Shown here: piece after piece, positions 35,465 to 43,656 of the stretch
Position numbering within the stretch: the first letter of the stretch is position 1
How the letters are laid out: each line of letters begins with the position of its first letter
NCBI RefSeq assembly: GCF_000422865.1
Contig: NZ_KE383937.1
Location: forward strand, 73,284-137,283
Direction of reading: 5' to 3'
Length of the DNA stretch: 64,000 bases
Origin: Oceanospirillum maris DSM 6286
Lineage (GTDB): Bacteria; Pseudomonadota; Gammaproteobacteria; Pseudomonadales; Halomonadaceae
Translations under genes and position numbers: made by a program
The notes under the pieces: model-generated
Database searches by the model: none
The model's input: only the letters and a program-made list of their open reading frames with translations
Told to the model about the DNA's origin: nothing

Positions 35465-36616
35465 ATGAACGAACAGATTTTAACCAACGCCCGCCTGATT
35501 CTGCGGGATGAAGTGATCACTGGTACGTTGGTGATCCGCGATGGTGAAATTGCCGAGATCAGTCAGGAGATCAGCCCGCTGCCCCAGGCGGATAATCTGG
35601 GCGGTGAATACCTGATGCCGGGTCTGGTGGAACTGCACACCGACAATCAGGAGAAGTACTTTACTCCACGTCCCAAGGTGGACTGGCCTGCACATATGGC
35701 GATGGTGACCCACGATGCCCAGTTAGTTGCAGCGGGGATTACCACCTCGTTCGATTCGGTAGCACTGGGGGATATTATCGGTGACAGCACCCGTGTCGAG
35801 AAACTGGATGCCATGATCAGGGCGGTTATCGAATCTGAGCGCACGGGTATCAATCGTGCCGACCACCTGCTGCACCTGCGTTGTGAGGTGAGCTACCCCG
35901 GCTTGATGGCTCTGTTTGAGCGCTACATTGGCAAAGATCTGGTCAAACTGGTTTCGGTGATGGATCACGCCCCTGGTCAGCGCCAGTTTCCGCCGGAGAA
36001 TATCCCTAAGTATCGTGAATACTATATGGGTAAGTATGGTCTTGCTGAGGCTCAAATGGATGATTTTATCCATCTGCAGCAGGCTAATAGCGCTAAGTAC
36101 GCTGATGCTTTCCGTCGACGTATCTGTGACGTCTGCCATGATCGGGGTATCGCGATTGCCAGCCATGATGATGCTACGCTGGCCCACGCACAGGAATCGT
36201 CAGATCTGGGGATGCAGGTGGCTGAATTCCCGACGACGCTGGAAGCGGCGAAAGCATCTCATAAACTGGGGCTTAAGGTGCTGATGGGCGCGCCCAATAT
36301 TGTTCGGGGTGGTTCTCACTCGGGAAATATTGCAGCTAAGGATCTGGCCAAAGCCGGTGTGCTGGATATTCTCAGCTCGGATTATTATCCCTCGGCGTTG
36401 GTGCAAGCGGCCTTTATGGTTGCGGACAGGGATGATAACGATTACGACCTGGCTCGGGCAATTGGTCTGGTGACAGCTAACCCTGCTGCTGCTGCCAATC
36501 TGCATGACAGGGGCGTACTGGAGGTGGGGCGTCGTGCTGATCTGGTGCAGGTTAAGCGCCATTCGGTGATGCCGCTGATTGAGCGGGTCTGGTGTAAGGG
36601 CAAACGGGTATTCTGA
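35465..36616 (+). CDS. phnM: PhnM, alpha-D-ribose 1-methylphosphonate 5-triphosphate diphosphatase
   Basis: 383-residue amidohydrolase-fold enzyme that removes pyrophosphate from the ribose-phosphonate triphosphate before PhnJ acts. Metal-binding and family motifs: LMPGLVELHTDNQEKYF, VTHDAQLVAAGITTSFD, VSVMDHAPGQRQF, ASHDDATLAHAQES and ILSSDYYPSALVQAAF. AGGATAAACAGGAC precedes ATG 35465. Overlaps phnN by one base. Confidence 0.95.
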   Translation: MNEQILTNARLILRDEVITGTLVIRDGEIAEISQEISPLPQADNLGGEYLMPGLVELHTDNQEKYFTPRPKVDWPAHMAMVTHDAQLVAAGITTSFDSVALGDIIGDSTRVEKLDAMIRAVIESERTGINRADHLLHLRCEVSYPGLMALFERYIGKDLVKLVSVMDHAPGQRQFPPENIPKYREYYMGKYGLAEAQMDDFIHLQQANSAKYADAFRRRICDVCHDRGIAIASHDDATLAHAQESSDLGMQVAEFPTTLEAAKASHKLGLKVLMGAPNIVRGGSHSGNIAAKDLAKAGVLDILSSDYYPSALVQAAFMVADRDDNDYDLARAIGLVTANPAAAANLHDRGVLEVGRRADLVQVKRHSVMPLIERVWCKGKRVF

Positions 36617-37242
36617 TGATCAGAGGCACTCTGTTTTATTTGGTCGGGGCTTCCGGTTCCGGTAAGGATTCACTGCTGGAGGGCTGCCGCAAGCGGCTGC
36701 CCGCTCAGCTACGTTGCTGTGTCGCCCATCGATATATCACCCGTAGTGCCGACGCCGGTGGTGAAAACCATATCCATCTGAGTGAAAGCGAGTTTCAGCT
36801 ACGGGAACAACTGGGACTGTTCGTCATGAACTGGTATTCCCACGGTTATCACTACGGCATCGGCAACGAGATCGATATCTGGTTGGATTCCGGTGCGAAT
36901 GTGCTGGTTAACGGTTCCCGTGAATATCTTTCCCGTGCGATGACAATGTACGACGAGCTGGTGCCGGTGCTGATCGATGTGGACAGTGACACACTGCGCA
37001 AGCGTCTGACCGTGCGCGGCCGGGAAACGGCAGAGGAGATTGAGCATCGCCTGACCCGGCATCAGCAGATGATCGCCCGAATGCCGGAGTGTACCTTGCG
37101 TATCTGTAATGAGGGTGCGCTTGAAGATGGCGTTCAGGCACTGCTTGATGTGATTCATAAGCACGGCGTACATAGCCAGACCTCGGATACCACGGCTAAA
37201 CCCGACCGGTCAGGCCCAAACCGTAAAGCGCTTCCTCTATGA
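36616..37242 (+). CDS. phnN: PhnN, ribose 1,5-bisphosphokinase
   Basis: 208-residue guanylate-kinase-like enzyme that phosphorylates ribose 1,5-bisphosphate to PRPP, returning the C-P lyase ribose to metabolism. P-loop GASGSGKDSLLEGCR; conserved RYITRSADAGGENHIHLSESEF and WYSHGYHYGIGNEIDIWL. The C-terminal about 20 residues are low-complexity and poorly conserved. It overlaps the phnP start by four bases. Confidence 0.93.
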   Translation: MIRGTLFYLVGASGSGKDSLLEGCRKRLPAQLRCCVAHRYITRSADAGGENHIHLSESEFQLREQLGLFVMNWYSHGYHYGIGNEIDIWLDSGANVLVNGSREYLSRAMTMYDELVPVLIDVDSDTLRKRLTVRGRETAEEIEHRLTRHQQMIARMPECTLRICNEGALEDGVQALLDVIHKHGVHSQTSDTTAKPDRSGPNRKALPL

Positions 37243-38045
37243 TGGCACTGACTTTTCTTGGCACTGGGGATGTACGGCAGGTGCCGGTTTATGGCTGTGA
37301 TTGTAGTGCCTGTGTGGCCGCGCGGGCTGATGAGCGCCTGCGCCGTCGGCCCTGCAGTGCCCTGCTGGAGGTGCAGGGATCCAAAGGAAAAAAAACAAAG
37401 GGACAAGAGTTTGCGGGAAAGAATCAGCGGTTGTTGATTGATGGCGGCCTGACGGATCTGGCCGAGCGTTTTCAACCCGGAGATCTGCAGGCGATTCTGC
37501 TGACCCATTATCATGTGGATCATGTACAGGGGTTGTTCCACCTGCGCTGGGGGCTGAATGACCGTATTCCGGTGTACGGCCCTGATGATCGCGAGGGTTG
37601 TGCTGATTTACTGAAACATCCCGGATTGCTGGATTTTCGCCCGCCATCTGAAGCGTTTAAAGCGTTTCGTCTGGGCGATGTTCAGGTGACACCCTTACCG
37701 TTGAATCACTCAAAGCCCACTTTCGGTTATCTGTTTGAGTGTGGCCGCCAACGTATCGCTTATCTGACCGATACTGTCGGTTTGCCGCAGGCAACTGCCG
37801 ACTTTCTGGCCTCGCTGACAGACCTGACTCTGGTGATCGACTGTAGTCATCCACCTGCTTCGGCACCACCTCGTAATCATAATGATCTGAATATGGTGCT
37901 GGATATTCATCGGCAACTGCAGTCGAAAACCACCTGGCTGACCCATATCAGTCATGAAATGGATCGCTGGCTACAGCTTCACTCTTTACCTGATGGTGTT
38001 TGTGTTGCCCAGGATGGTGAATCTTTTATCGTGGGCAGTGGCTGA
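37239..38045 (+). CDS. phnP: PhnP, 5-phospho-alpha-D-ribosyl 1,2-cyclic phosphate phosphodiesterase
   Basis: 268-residue metallo-beta-lactamase-fold enzyme that opens the cyclic phosphate made by PhnJ. Motifs: FLGTGDVRQVPVYGCDCSAC, the HxHxDH metal site THYHVDHVQG (about residue 91), YLTDTVGLP and CSHPP. A basic insert (GSKGKKTKGQEFAGKNQ, about residues 49-65) lengthens the region before the metal motif. It ends the phn operon and is followed by a bidirectional terminator. No phnO or phnCDE is present in the window. Confidence 0.93.
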   Translation: MMALTFLGTGDVRQVPVYGCDCSACVAARADERLRRRPCSALLEVQGSKGKKTKGQEFAGKNQRLLIDGGLTDLAERFQPGDLQAILLTHYHVDHVQGLFHLRWGLNDRIPVYGPDDREGCADLLKHPGLLDFRPPSEAFKAFRLGDVQVTPLPLNHSKPTFGYLFECGRQRIAYLTDTVGLPQATADFLASLTDLTLVIDCSHPPASAPPRNHNDLNMVLDIHRQLQSKTTWLTHISHEMDRWLQLHSLPDGVCVAQDGESFIVGSG

Positions 38046-38050
38046 AAATA

Positions 38051-38086
38051 AAAAAAGCGATGCTTTTTACAAAGCATCACTTTTTA
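38051..38086. terminator. Bidirectional terminator after phnP
   Basis: GATGCTTT (38059-38066) pairs with AAAGCATC (38071-38078), flanked by an A run on the left and TTTTT on the right. It serves phnP and the convergent small gene on the minus strand. Confidence 0.82.
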
Positions 38087-38163
38087 TTCAGACTCCATCA
38101 ACAATCTGCTGTTGCTGAAGGATATTGATCAATCGCTTGTCGGCTTTTTGACTCTGAAGGTAC

Positions 38164-38334
38164 TTAGTAATCCCGCGTCTTGCGAGGTGTTGGGTTGTCC
38201 CAACGATCTTTACGTACATAATCCGCTTTAACACGAATCGCTTTAGGTTTTTGAGTCATCTGTTGCAGGCTAACCCATAGGCCAGCACCAACTACTGCGG
38301 TTAAAACCAGTGAAACCATCAATTCTAGGGCCAT
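38164..38334 (-). CDS. 56-residue small single-pass membrane protein
   Basis: A short gene: ATG at 38334 with GGAG seven bases upstream, then 56 codons to TAA at 38164. The protein begins MALELMVSLVLTAVVGAGLW (one membrane helix). A basic, Asp-rich tail follows (KPKAIRVKADYVRKDRWDNP), ending in TRDY. Start signal, hydrophobic-then-charged layout and a downstream shared terminator all support a real gene. The family is not recognised. It is divergent from the hydrolase at 43736 if the mobile element is removed. Confidence 0.7.
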   Translation of the reverse strand: MALELMVSLVLTAVVGAGLWVSLQQMTQKPKAIRVKADYVRKDRWDNPTPRKTRDY

Positions 38335-38679
38335 GGGACATCTCCAAAAAAGTGACTCAGTTCGTGTTGCTTTAACGCTTAACTGCAGCGTTTAAGAAAC
38401 CCCATAAGAGCGACTTGAAATAATAAATAAAACGGTTTCCCTAAATGGGATATTACTAATTCCGCCTGACATTGAATAATTGACTATACCTTGAGACTAA
38501 CTCATAGAAGAAAAGTTGCCAACTAAATGACCTTTTTTCAGGCTAAAGTGTTAGATCATTCTCGCTATTTTGCCCTATGGGCTGTATCTCACGTCTGTTT
38601 TTACTGATTGCGTCGAACTGATTGCGCGGAAAGAGACGAGCGACTAGGCTTCTGTGCTTGTATTTGCTATCTAACCTAT
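38335..38679. other. Non-coding region left of the mobile element
   Basis: About 345 bases upstream of the small membrane protein gene. No plausible gene; a direct repeat ACTGATTGCG occurs twice near 38608-38633. Together with 43709-43735 it is the original divergent promoter region into which the element inserted. Confidence 0.45.
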
Positions 38680-38787
38680 TTTGATGTGGACTAAACCATA
38701 AAGTGAAAAACCGGATAAAGAAAAATCAATAGGTTACGTCACTTTTTAAACCATAAGCTGAAATACAATTTAAACCATAAGTTGAGA
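38680..38787 (+). repeat. Left end: TSD, TGT tip and three transposase-binding-type repeats
   Basis: TTTGA duplication (38680-38684), then TGT tip, then TAAACCATAAAGTGAAAAA (38692-38710), TAAACCATAAGCTGAAATA (38747-38765) and TAAACCATAAGTTGAGAAT (38771-38789). Start spacings are 55 and 24 bases. Wide spacing of the first two and close spacing of the inner two is the usual arrangement of Tn7-like left ends. Confidence 0.85.
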
Positions 38788-39013
38788 ATTTTTTTGATGG
38801 TTTCTGCTAGTGTGAAAAAGTCCGAGAAAACTCCCAGGCTTTTGACTGTATTTAGCAACTGCCTATGTGGCAGATTGCAGGGTGTGTTCGCCGGGTTGCA
38901 AGAAGGAAAATAAGATACGCCTACTCATAACTTTGTTTAGCTGGATTGAAAGTTTTTAATTAATCCCCATAAAAAGAGTGTCTACCCCTTTACTCTTTTA
39001 GTATGAGGCACTT
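38788..39013 (+). promoter_or_regulatory. Leader region of the CBASS operon
   Basis: About 225 bases between the left-end repeats and capV. It contains a CTGCC-TATGT-GGCAG hairpin near 38861-38875, CCCCATAAAAAGAGTG near 38965, and a GAGG ribosome site at 39005 before ATG 39014. No promoter consensus stands out. Confidence 0.4.
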
Positions 39014-40051
39014 ATGAACGACGAGTCTCCCCCTTTCCAGATTTTATCTCTGAGCGGCGGCGGTGTGAGAGGTTTGTACACGATAAGCGTCCTGGCTGAG
39101 CTGGAAACATATCTTGCTGAGGGTTCTGGTAATCCTGATTATTGGATTGGTCAACATTTTGATTTGATCTCCGGTACTTCCATTGGTGGCATTCTCGGGC
39201 TGGCATTGGCCTCGGGGGTAACAGCACGGCAGCTTCAAGAGGTCCTGGATACAAATCGCAAGTCGATTTTCCCCAAACGACTTTATGGCACCAGCTGGTT
39301 TCATCAGTTGGTATTTGGGAAATATAATGCAGAACAACTCCGTAAGGTCATTTCTGACGTTGTGGGTGACAAGACGCTCGGGGAAGTCAAGACACGGGTG
39401 TTGGTACCCGCGATTAACGCCAGCACTGGTTTGGTTCAAACCTTTAAGACCCCTCACCATGTCGATTTCCGAAGGGACTGGAAATATAAAGTCGTTGATA
39501 TAGCCCTCGCTACGAGTGCCGCCCCTACATACTTTCCTCCTCATAAAATTGATAGCACTACCTACGTTGACGGCGGCTTGGCCGCAAACTCTCCTGCGTT
39601 AATGGCATTTCATGAGGCCCGGTATTTTCTTGGCCAACAGACTCAAAATATTCGATTGGTTTCTGTTGGAACAATGGGGCAGGCGTTTACCCGATCAGGA
39701 AAATCAAAGCGCACGCATGGCTATTGGAGCTGGGGTATTGGAAAGGATTTAATCTCCATGTCTATGTCTTCAACGGAAAGCCTTCATAACCAGATTACTG
39801 GACACTTGCTGCCTGAGACACAAAGGATATTGATCGACTCTGCAAACACTCCTGATAACTCTAAAATTGGTTTAGAGCTGGATAATGCCTCGGATAAAGC
39901 AGCTGATGTGCTTAAGGCGCAGGCGCAAAAAGACGCTCAGTACAAAATTAATGATCAACTTCTGAAGGCAGCGTTTACCCATGTTGCCCCCACACCATCT
40001 TTCTATCATGGACCACAGAAAAACGTTGCTACCCAGGAGAGTGACCAATGA
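39014..40051 (+). CDS. capV: CapV-like patatin phospholipase, CBASS effector
   Basis: 345-residue patatin-like phospholipase. Oxyanion motif GGGVRG (15-20), nucleophile elbow GTSIG with Ser56, and the catalytic Asp186 in DGG (186-188) are all present. In CBASS, CapV is activated by a cyclic dinucleotide and degrades the inner membrane, stopping phage spread by killing the cell. ATG 39014 has GAGG five bases upstream. The gene ends in an ATGA overlap with the nucleotidyltransferase gene, which supports effector-cyclase pairing. About 40 C-terminal residues look disordered. Confidence 0.92.
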   Translation: MNDESPPFQILSLSGGGVRGLYTISVLAELETYLAEGSGNPDYWIGQHFDLISGTSIGGILGLALASGVTARQLQEVLDTNRKSIFPKRLYGTSWFHQLVFGKYNAEQLRKVISDVVGDKTLGEVKTRVLVPAINASTGLVQTFKTPHHVDFRRDWKYKVVDIALATSAAPTYFPPHKIDSTTYVDGGLAANSPALMAFHEARYFLGQQTQNIRLVSVGTMGQAFTRSGKSKRTHGYWSWGIGKDLISMSMSSTESLHNQITGHLLPETQRILIDSANTPDNSKIGLELDNASDKAADVLKAQAQKDAQYKINDQLLKAAFTHVAPTPSFYHGPQKNVATQESDQ

Positions 40052-41286
40052 GCCAGAAATTTAATGCTTCTAAAGTTTTTTATTGCCCAAGCGGCTCCAC
40101 AGGGCGTTTCCTCAACGCGATCTCAATTCCTGATACTGAAATTAAATTACTTGAGCAGCTTCGTGATAGTGTCCGGAAGGAAGTAAAGAAGGCTTTCAAG
40201 GGTATTCGTGAGAATGGCCTACCAAAAGAACTGCTCGATCTGCTGCTTGGTATGGACTATACCCGAGAGGACATCGAAGAAGCCACTCGCTTGTCTCCCA
40301 AGTTTTTCACACAAGGCAGCTTTGCTTACAAGACGCTAAACAAGCCGGCAATGACCCCGCCCCAGCAGATTGATATCGATGATGGCGTTTATTTTCCGAT
40401 GAAAGTCGTTGAGAAGAGTCCTGTTGTCATAAAAAATGTCTTGTTCTATTTGGTGGATGAAATTCTCAAAGATTTAGCTGCCAAGAATGACTGGAAATTT
40501 AAAGAGAAAGATACCTGTGCCCAGTTGGAAATAAATCCTGGTGTTCACATGGATATCCCTCTTTATGCGATTCCTGAAGAGAGGGCTCAGCATCTTGAAG
40601 AAGCCCGATTGAAGGCAAGCCACCTTACTATGGAAAATTATGCTCAAGACTCGTATATCGACTTCTGGGACTCAATTGCCCTCGATCCAAACGAAGTCTA
40701 TTTGGCTCTGAGGAACGAGAAACACTGGACGATATCCGATCCAAAAAAAATCAGAGATTGGTTTTTAAATCAGAAAAAACAATTTGGGGGAACGATCGTT
40801 CGTGTCTGTCGCTATCTTAAAGCATGGCGAGATCACACTTGGCCAAATGGCGGAGGCCCATCTTCAATTTGTTTGATGGTCGCTGTCGCAGAGACATTCA
40901 ACTCGCGGCTAAACCAAAATCTCCCAGACTTTGCCTCTGACTGTCAGGCGCTTTTGGATGTGGCCAAAAATTTACCCTTCCAGTTCGCAGATCAAATTAT
41001 GAACCCGGCTGAAGAGGGGGAGATTATGTTTCCGCGAAATCATTCAGAAAAGGATCTGCAGGAAATCAGAGCAGAAATTGTTAAGTTTGCTGGAAACATT
41101 CAACAGGCACTTTGTGGGGCCAACGATGAAAGGGAGGTCATAAACCTACTCATTCAGACCTTTGGTGGCCGGTTGCCCAATTTACCCCAATACGTGAAGC
41201 GAATTACAGTCGCTCAGACTGTGCGACAACAGCCAATTCAGCAACAGCAGATTCCAGCGCCACCACCGAGCCAGAGGTCAGCTTGA
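40048..41286 (+). CDS. cdnA: DncV-like CD-NTase (cyclic GMP-AMP synthase type), CBASS
   Basis: 412-residue nucleotidyltransferase. The GS motif (QGSFAYKTL, Gly90-Ser91) and catalytic acids Asp109/Asp111 in QIDIDDGVYFPM plus Asp169 in HMDIPLYA match DncV and other clade A enzymes, which make 3',3'-cGAMP. The C-terminal tail is Gln/Pro-rich (about 385-412) and ends SQRSA, a flexible tail suitable for conjugation by Cap2. It overlaps capV by four bases and the Cap2 start by one. The exact product nucleotide is inferred from family, not shown. Confidence 0.9.
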   Translation: MSQKFNASKVFYCPSGSTGRFLNAISIPDTEIKLLEQLRDSVRKEVKKAFKGIRENGLPKELLDLLLGMDYTREDIEEATRLSPKFFTQGSFAYKTLNKPAMTPPQQIDIDDGVYFPMKVVEKSPVVIKNVLFYLVDEILKDLAAKNDWKFKEKDTCAQLEINPGVHMDIPLYAIPEERAQHLEEARLKASHLTMENYAQDSYIDFWDSIALDPNEVYLALRNEKHWTISDPKKIRDWFLNQKKQFGGTIVRVCRYLKAWRDHTWPNGGGPSSICLMVAVAETFNSRLNQNLPDFASDCQALLDVAKNLPFQFADQIMNPAEEGEIMFPRNHSEKDLQEIRAEIVKFAGNIQQALCGANDEREVINLLIQTFGGRLPNLPQYVKRITVAQTVRQQPIQQQQIPAPPPSQRSA

Positions 41287-43064
41287 TGCAGCCGGTTGTT
41301 GAAAACGCTCTACGTCGGATGCAGCAGGCATTTTTAGAAAATGGCTATAAGCGAATTGCAGCTGGTGTAGAAGAACGTTGGGAGGGCACCATCACTATCG
41401 ATGGTGTCCTTTTTCATCTTATTGTTACCCAACTTGATCACACTTTTAAAACGATACCGGTTGTCAAACTTAAGGATATTCCTTCCGGTATTGCGCAGAA
41501 CCAGCCACACCTGGAACCCGGCAACAGGCTCTGTTATCTGGATAAAGAGTCTGTTTTTCTTGATCCGTATGAGCCTTACCGGACAACGCTTGCCATTATT
41601 GGAGCGATTAAAGGGCTACTTGAAACATTTGTGGGTTCAAACAAAAAACACCGAGAATTAGAGTACGCAGGTGAGTTTGATAGATATTGGCAACCAGAGA
41701 GAGTTTGTTTCATATCAGCCTCCGAAAAAGTTTCAAACTTTTTTACGTATGACCGCATCAGGTTATCTGGAGAGGAATACTCAGAGGGTGTCATCGCGGA
41801 TTCTGAAGCGATAGCCACCGATTGGGTTAAAAGAAGAGATGGTAACGCAGATAAACTGAATCGTATTTGCAAAGCCTATTCTATAAAGTTGACCAGCCAG
41901 CCAGCGGTGCCACTGTCTAGCGAAGAATGGCCCCCTGAATCATGGAAAGCATTTATGGGCTGGCTCCTATCATGCGACCCTGCAGCAGAGAATGAACTCC
42001 TAAAAAGTTTGATAGCAGATCCACCGACAGGCAATTCTTTTGTCGTTTTTTTGTATTCTGATTTAAGTGGTCCTATTGGGGTCTATGCTAAATTCACAAC
42101 CAGTATGTCCGCTCTCATAACTCGTTTCACAAGTCGTAAGTCGAACCGAAGTAAATCCAAAGGTGGGCAGCCAGCTCCGCCACCTAAAATAAGTAGATTC
42201 CGGCAAATACTGTGCAGTAATTCTGTTAGTCTGGAGCTAATTCGTTGCGCTGCTGTTGATGTGACTCCTGAGTTCATTGTGGACCGCAATCTGAGAACCC
42301 CTTCCCTTAAGGGTAAAAAAATTGCCCTTATCGGCTGTGGAACGGTCGGAGGGTTTGCCGCGGATCTGCTAGTGAAGGCCGGAGCCGGTCAGTCAGGTCA
42401 GTTTATTGTTTTTGATGGAGACCTTTTAAGTAGTGCAAATCTTGGCAGGCACTTGCTAGGAACAAAATACCTCTGTGAAAAGAAAGGCGAAGCTCTTGCG
42501 CACTATATCAGCGATAGTTCTTCTGTTTCTGTGGATATTAAGGGCTATGGTGACTTTGATTTAAGATCACTCCACCTTCTTAAAAAATTCGACTTGGTTA
42601 TTGATGCAACCGGTAACGAGAACTTCTCCACACTCCTTGCTCACTATACCCACCAGGAGCGCCGTAATAACCAATGGGGAGTACCGATACTTCACGCGTG
42701 GATTGATGCTGGTGGTAAAGCTGTCAGAGGATTGATAGATGATGGTGTATATGCCTGTTATCGATGCCTTCTAATCCCTAAGCCCGGTAGCGATCTTGGG
42801 GCTGTGCAAGAACGTTTTTCTTTGTATAAAGATCCTGCCGAAGCACTGATCAGCGTCAGACACCAGCGGTGTGGTGACAGCTACATTCCATTTGCTGCAG
42901 GTGTATCAACACACGCAGCTTCCATGGTTCAGCTAATGTCACTGGATGCCATATTTTCACCCAAAGCACCACGCTTCCGACATATCAGCCTAGACTCGAC
43001 AATCCGGGATAACAAGGATAAGAGTTATAAATTCAAAGGGTGCCCATGTTGCCAAAAACAGTGA
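41286..43064 (+). CDS. cap2: Cap2, E2-E1 ubiquitin-transfer-like fusion, CBASS
   Basis: 592-residue fusion. The N-terminal E2-like domain has a likely catalytic Cys83 (LEPGNRLCYLD). A middle linker (about 200-330) follows, then a ThiF/E1 adenylation domain with GCGTVGG at 350-356 and the likely E1 Cys529 in RCGDSYIPF. Cys pairs at 491/494 and in the terminal CPCC probably bind zinc. Cap2 ligates the CD-NTase C-terminus to cellular targets and primes cGAMP production. ATG 41286 overlaps the cdnA stop by one base; TTG 41283 is also in frame. Confidence 0.9.
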   Translation: MQPVVENALRRMQQAFLENGYKRIAAGVEERWEGTITIDGVLFHLIVTQLDHTFKTIPVVKLKDIPSGIAQNQPHLEPGNRLCYLDKESVFLDPYEPYRTTLAIIGAIKGLLETFVGSNKKHRELEYAGEFDRYWQPERVCFISASEKVSNFFTYDRIRLSGEEYSEGVIADSEAIATDWVKRRDGNADKLNRICKAYSIKLTSQPAVPLSSEEWPPESWKAFMGWLLSCDPAAENELLKSLIADPPTGNSFVVFLYSDLSGPIGVYAKFTTSMSALITRFTSRKSNRSKSKGGQPAPPPKISRFRQILCSNSVSLELIRCAAVDVTPEFIVDRNLRTPSLKGKKIALIGCGTVGGFAADLLVKAGAGQSGQFIVFDGDLLSSANLGRHLLGTKYLCEKKGEALAHYISDSSSVSVDIKGYGDFDLRSLHLLKKFDLVIDATGNENFSTLLAHYTHQERRNNQWGVPILHAWIDAGGKAVRGLIDDGVYACYRCLLIPKPGSDLGAVQERFSLYKDPAEALISVRHQRCGDSYIPFAAGVSTHAASMVQLMSLDAIFSPKAPRFRHISLDSTIRDNKDKSYKFKGCPCCQKQ

Positions 43065-43555
43065 TGACGGATGACTTTGTAACCCACCTACCCAAAGGGG
43101 GATATTTGGTAATCCCCTCTCATATACTGGATACGCTTTCTAAGTATCGCCAGCGAAATTCTAGCCAACCTGAATCTGGCGGGACCTTTATTGGTTGCTT
43201 TAGACAAGGCAGTGATGATGGCCCGATCAGTATAGAAATAGTTTCCTATACGGAACCCTCTAAAATGGATTCTGCAAGCCGGTATGGGTTTGTTAGAAAA
43301 AGCAAACACCATATCCAGAAAGTGCTTAATGCATGGAAACGATCAGGCAGAGGTCTTACCTATTTGGGGGAATGGCATACTCATCCTGAAAGTAAGCCTA
43401 ATCCATCTATTGTTGACATAGCTAACTGGAAAAAAAATTTGAAAGGGAAAACAGCTATATTGATGATTTTTGGAATGGAGTCTGACTGGATAGCAATTTG
43501 GGACGGTTCGGAAATAACCGAACTCCCACCGTTGATACCTGACCAGCCTATTTAA
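43046..43555 (+). CDS. cap3: Cap3, JAMM-family deconjugating protease, CBASS
   Basis: 169-residue JAB/JAMM peptidase with the full metal motif HTHPESKPNPSIVD (His111, His113, Ser121, Asp124: HxHx7SxxD) and an upstream Glu43 in PESGG. It reverses Cap2 conjugation of the CD-NTase and limits activation. Start choice: ATG 43046 has AAAGGG five bases upstream and overlaps cap2 by 19 bases; ATG 43064 overlaps by one base but lacks a site. It is the last CBASS gene, and the element's right end begins about 100 bases later. Confidence 0.9.
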   Translation: MLPKTVMTDDFVTHLPKGGYLVIPSHILDTLSKYRQRNSSQPESGGTFIGCFRQGSDDGPISIEIVSYTEPSKMDSASRYGFVRKSKHHIQKVLNAWKRSGRGLTYLGEWHTHPESKPNPSIVDIANWKKNLKGKTAILMIFGMESDWIAIWDGSEITELPPLIPDQPI

Positions 43556-43656
43556 AAAAAGGGACAATCCCGCTCAGTCTCCTGACGAAGCACTGCTGAG
43601 CAGCCCAGTTTAGCTGTGAAAACCCATAAAAAGAGAAGGTCCTTAAGGATAGTGAG

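Noticed and set aside
38692-38789. TAAACCATAA repeats as a small CRISPR-like array
   Set aside because: Spacing is irregular (55 and 24 bases), copies are imperfect, and inverted copies lie at the other end of the element next to TGT/ACA tips and a TSD.
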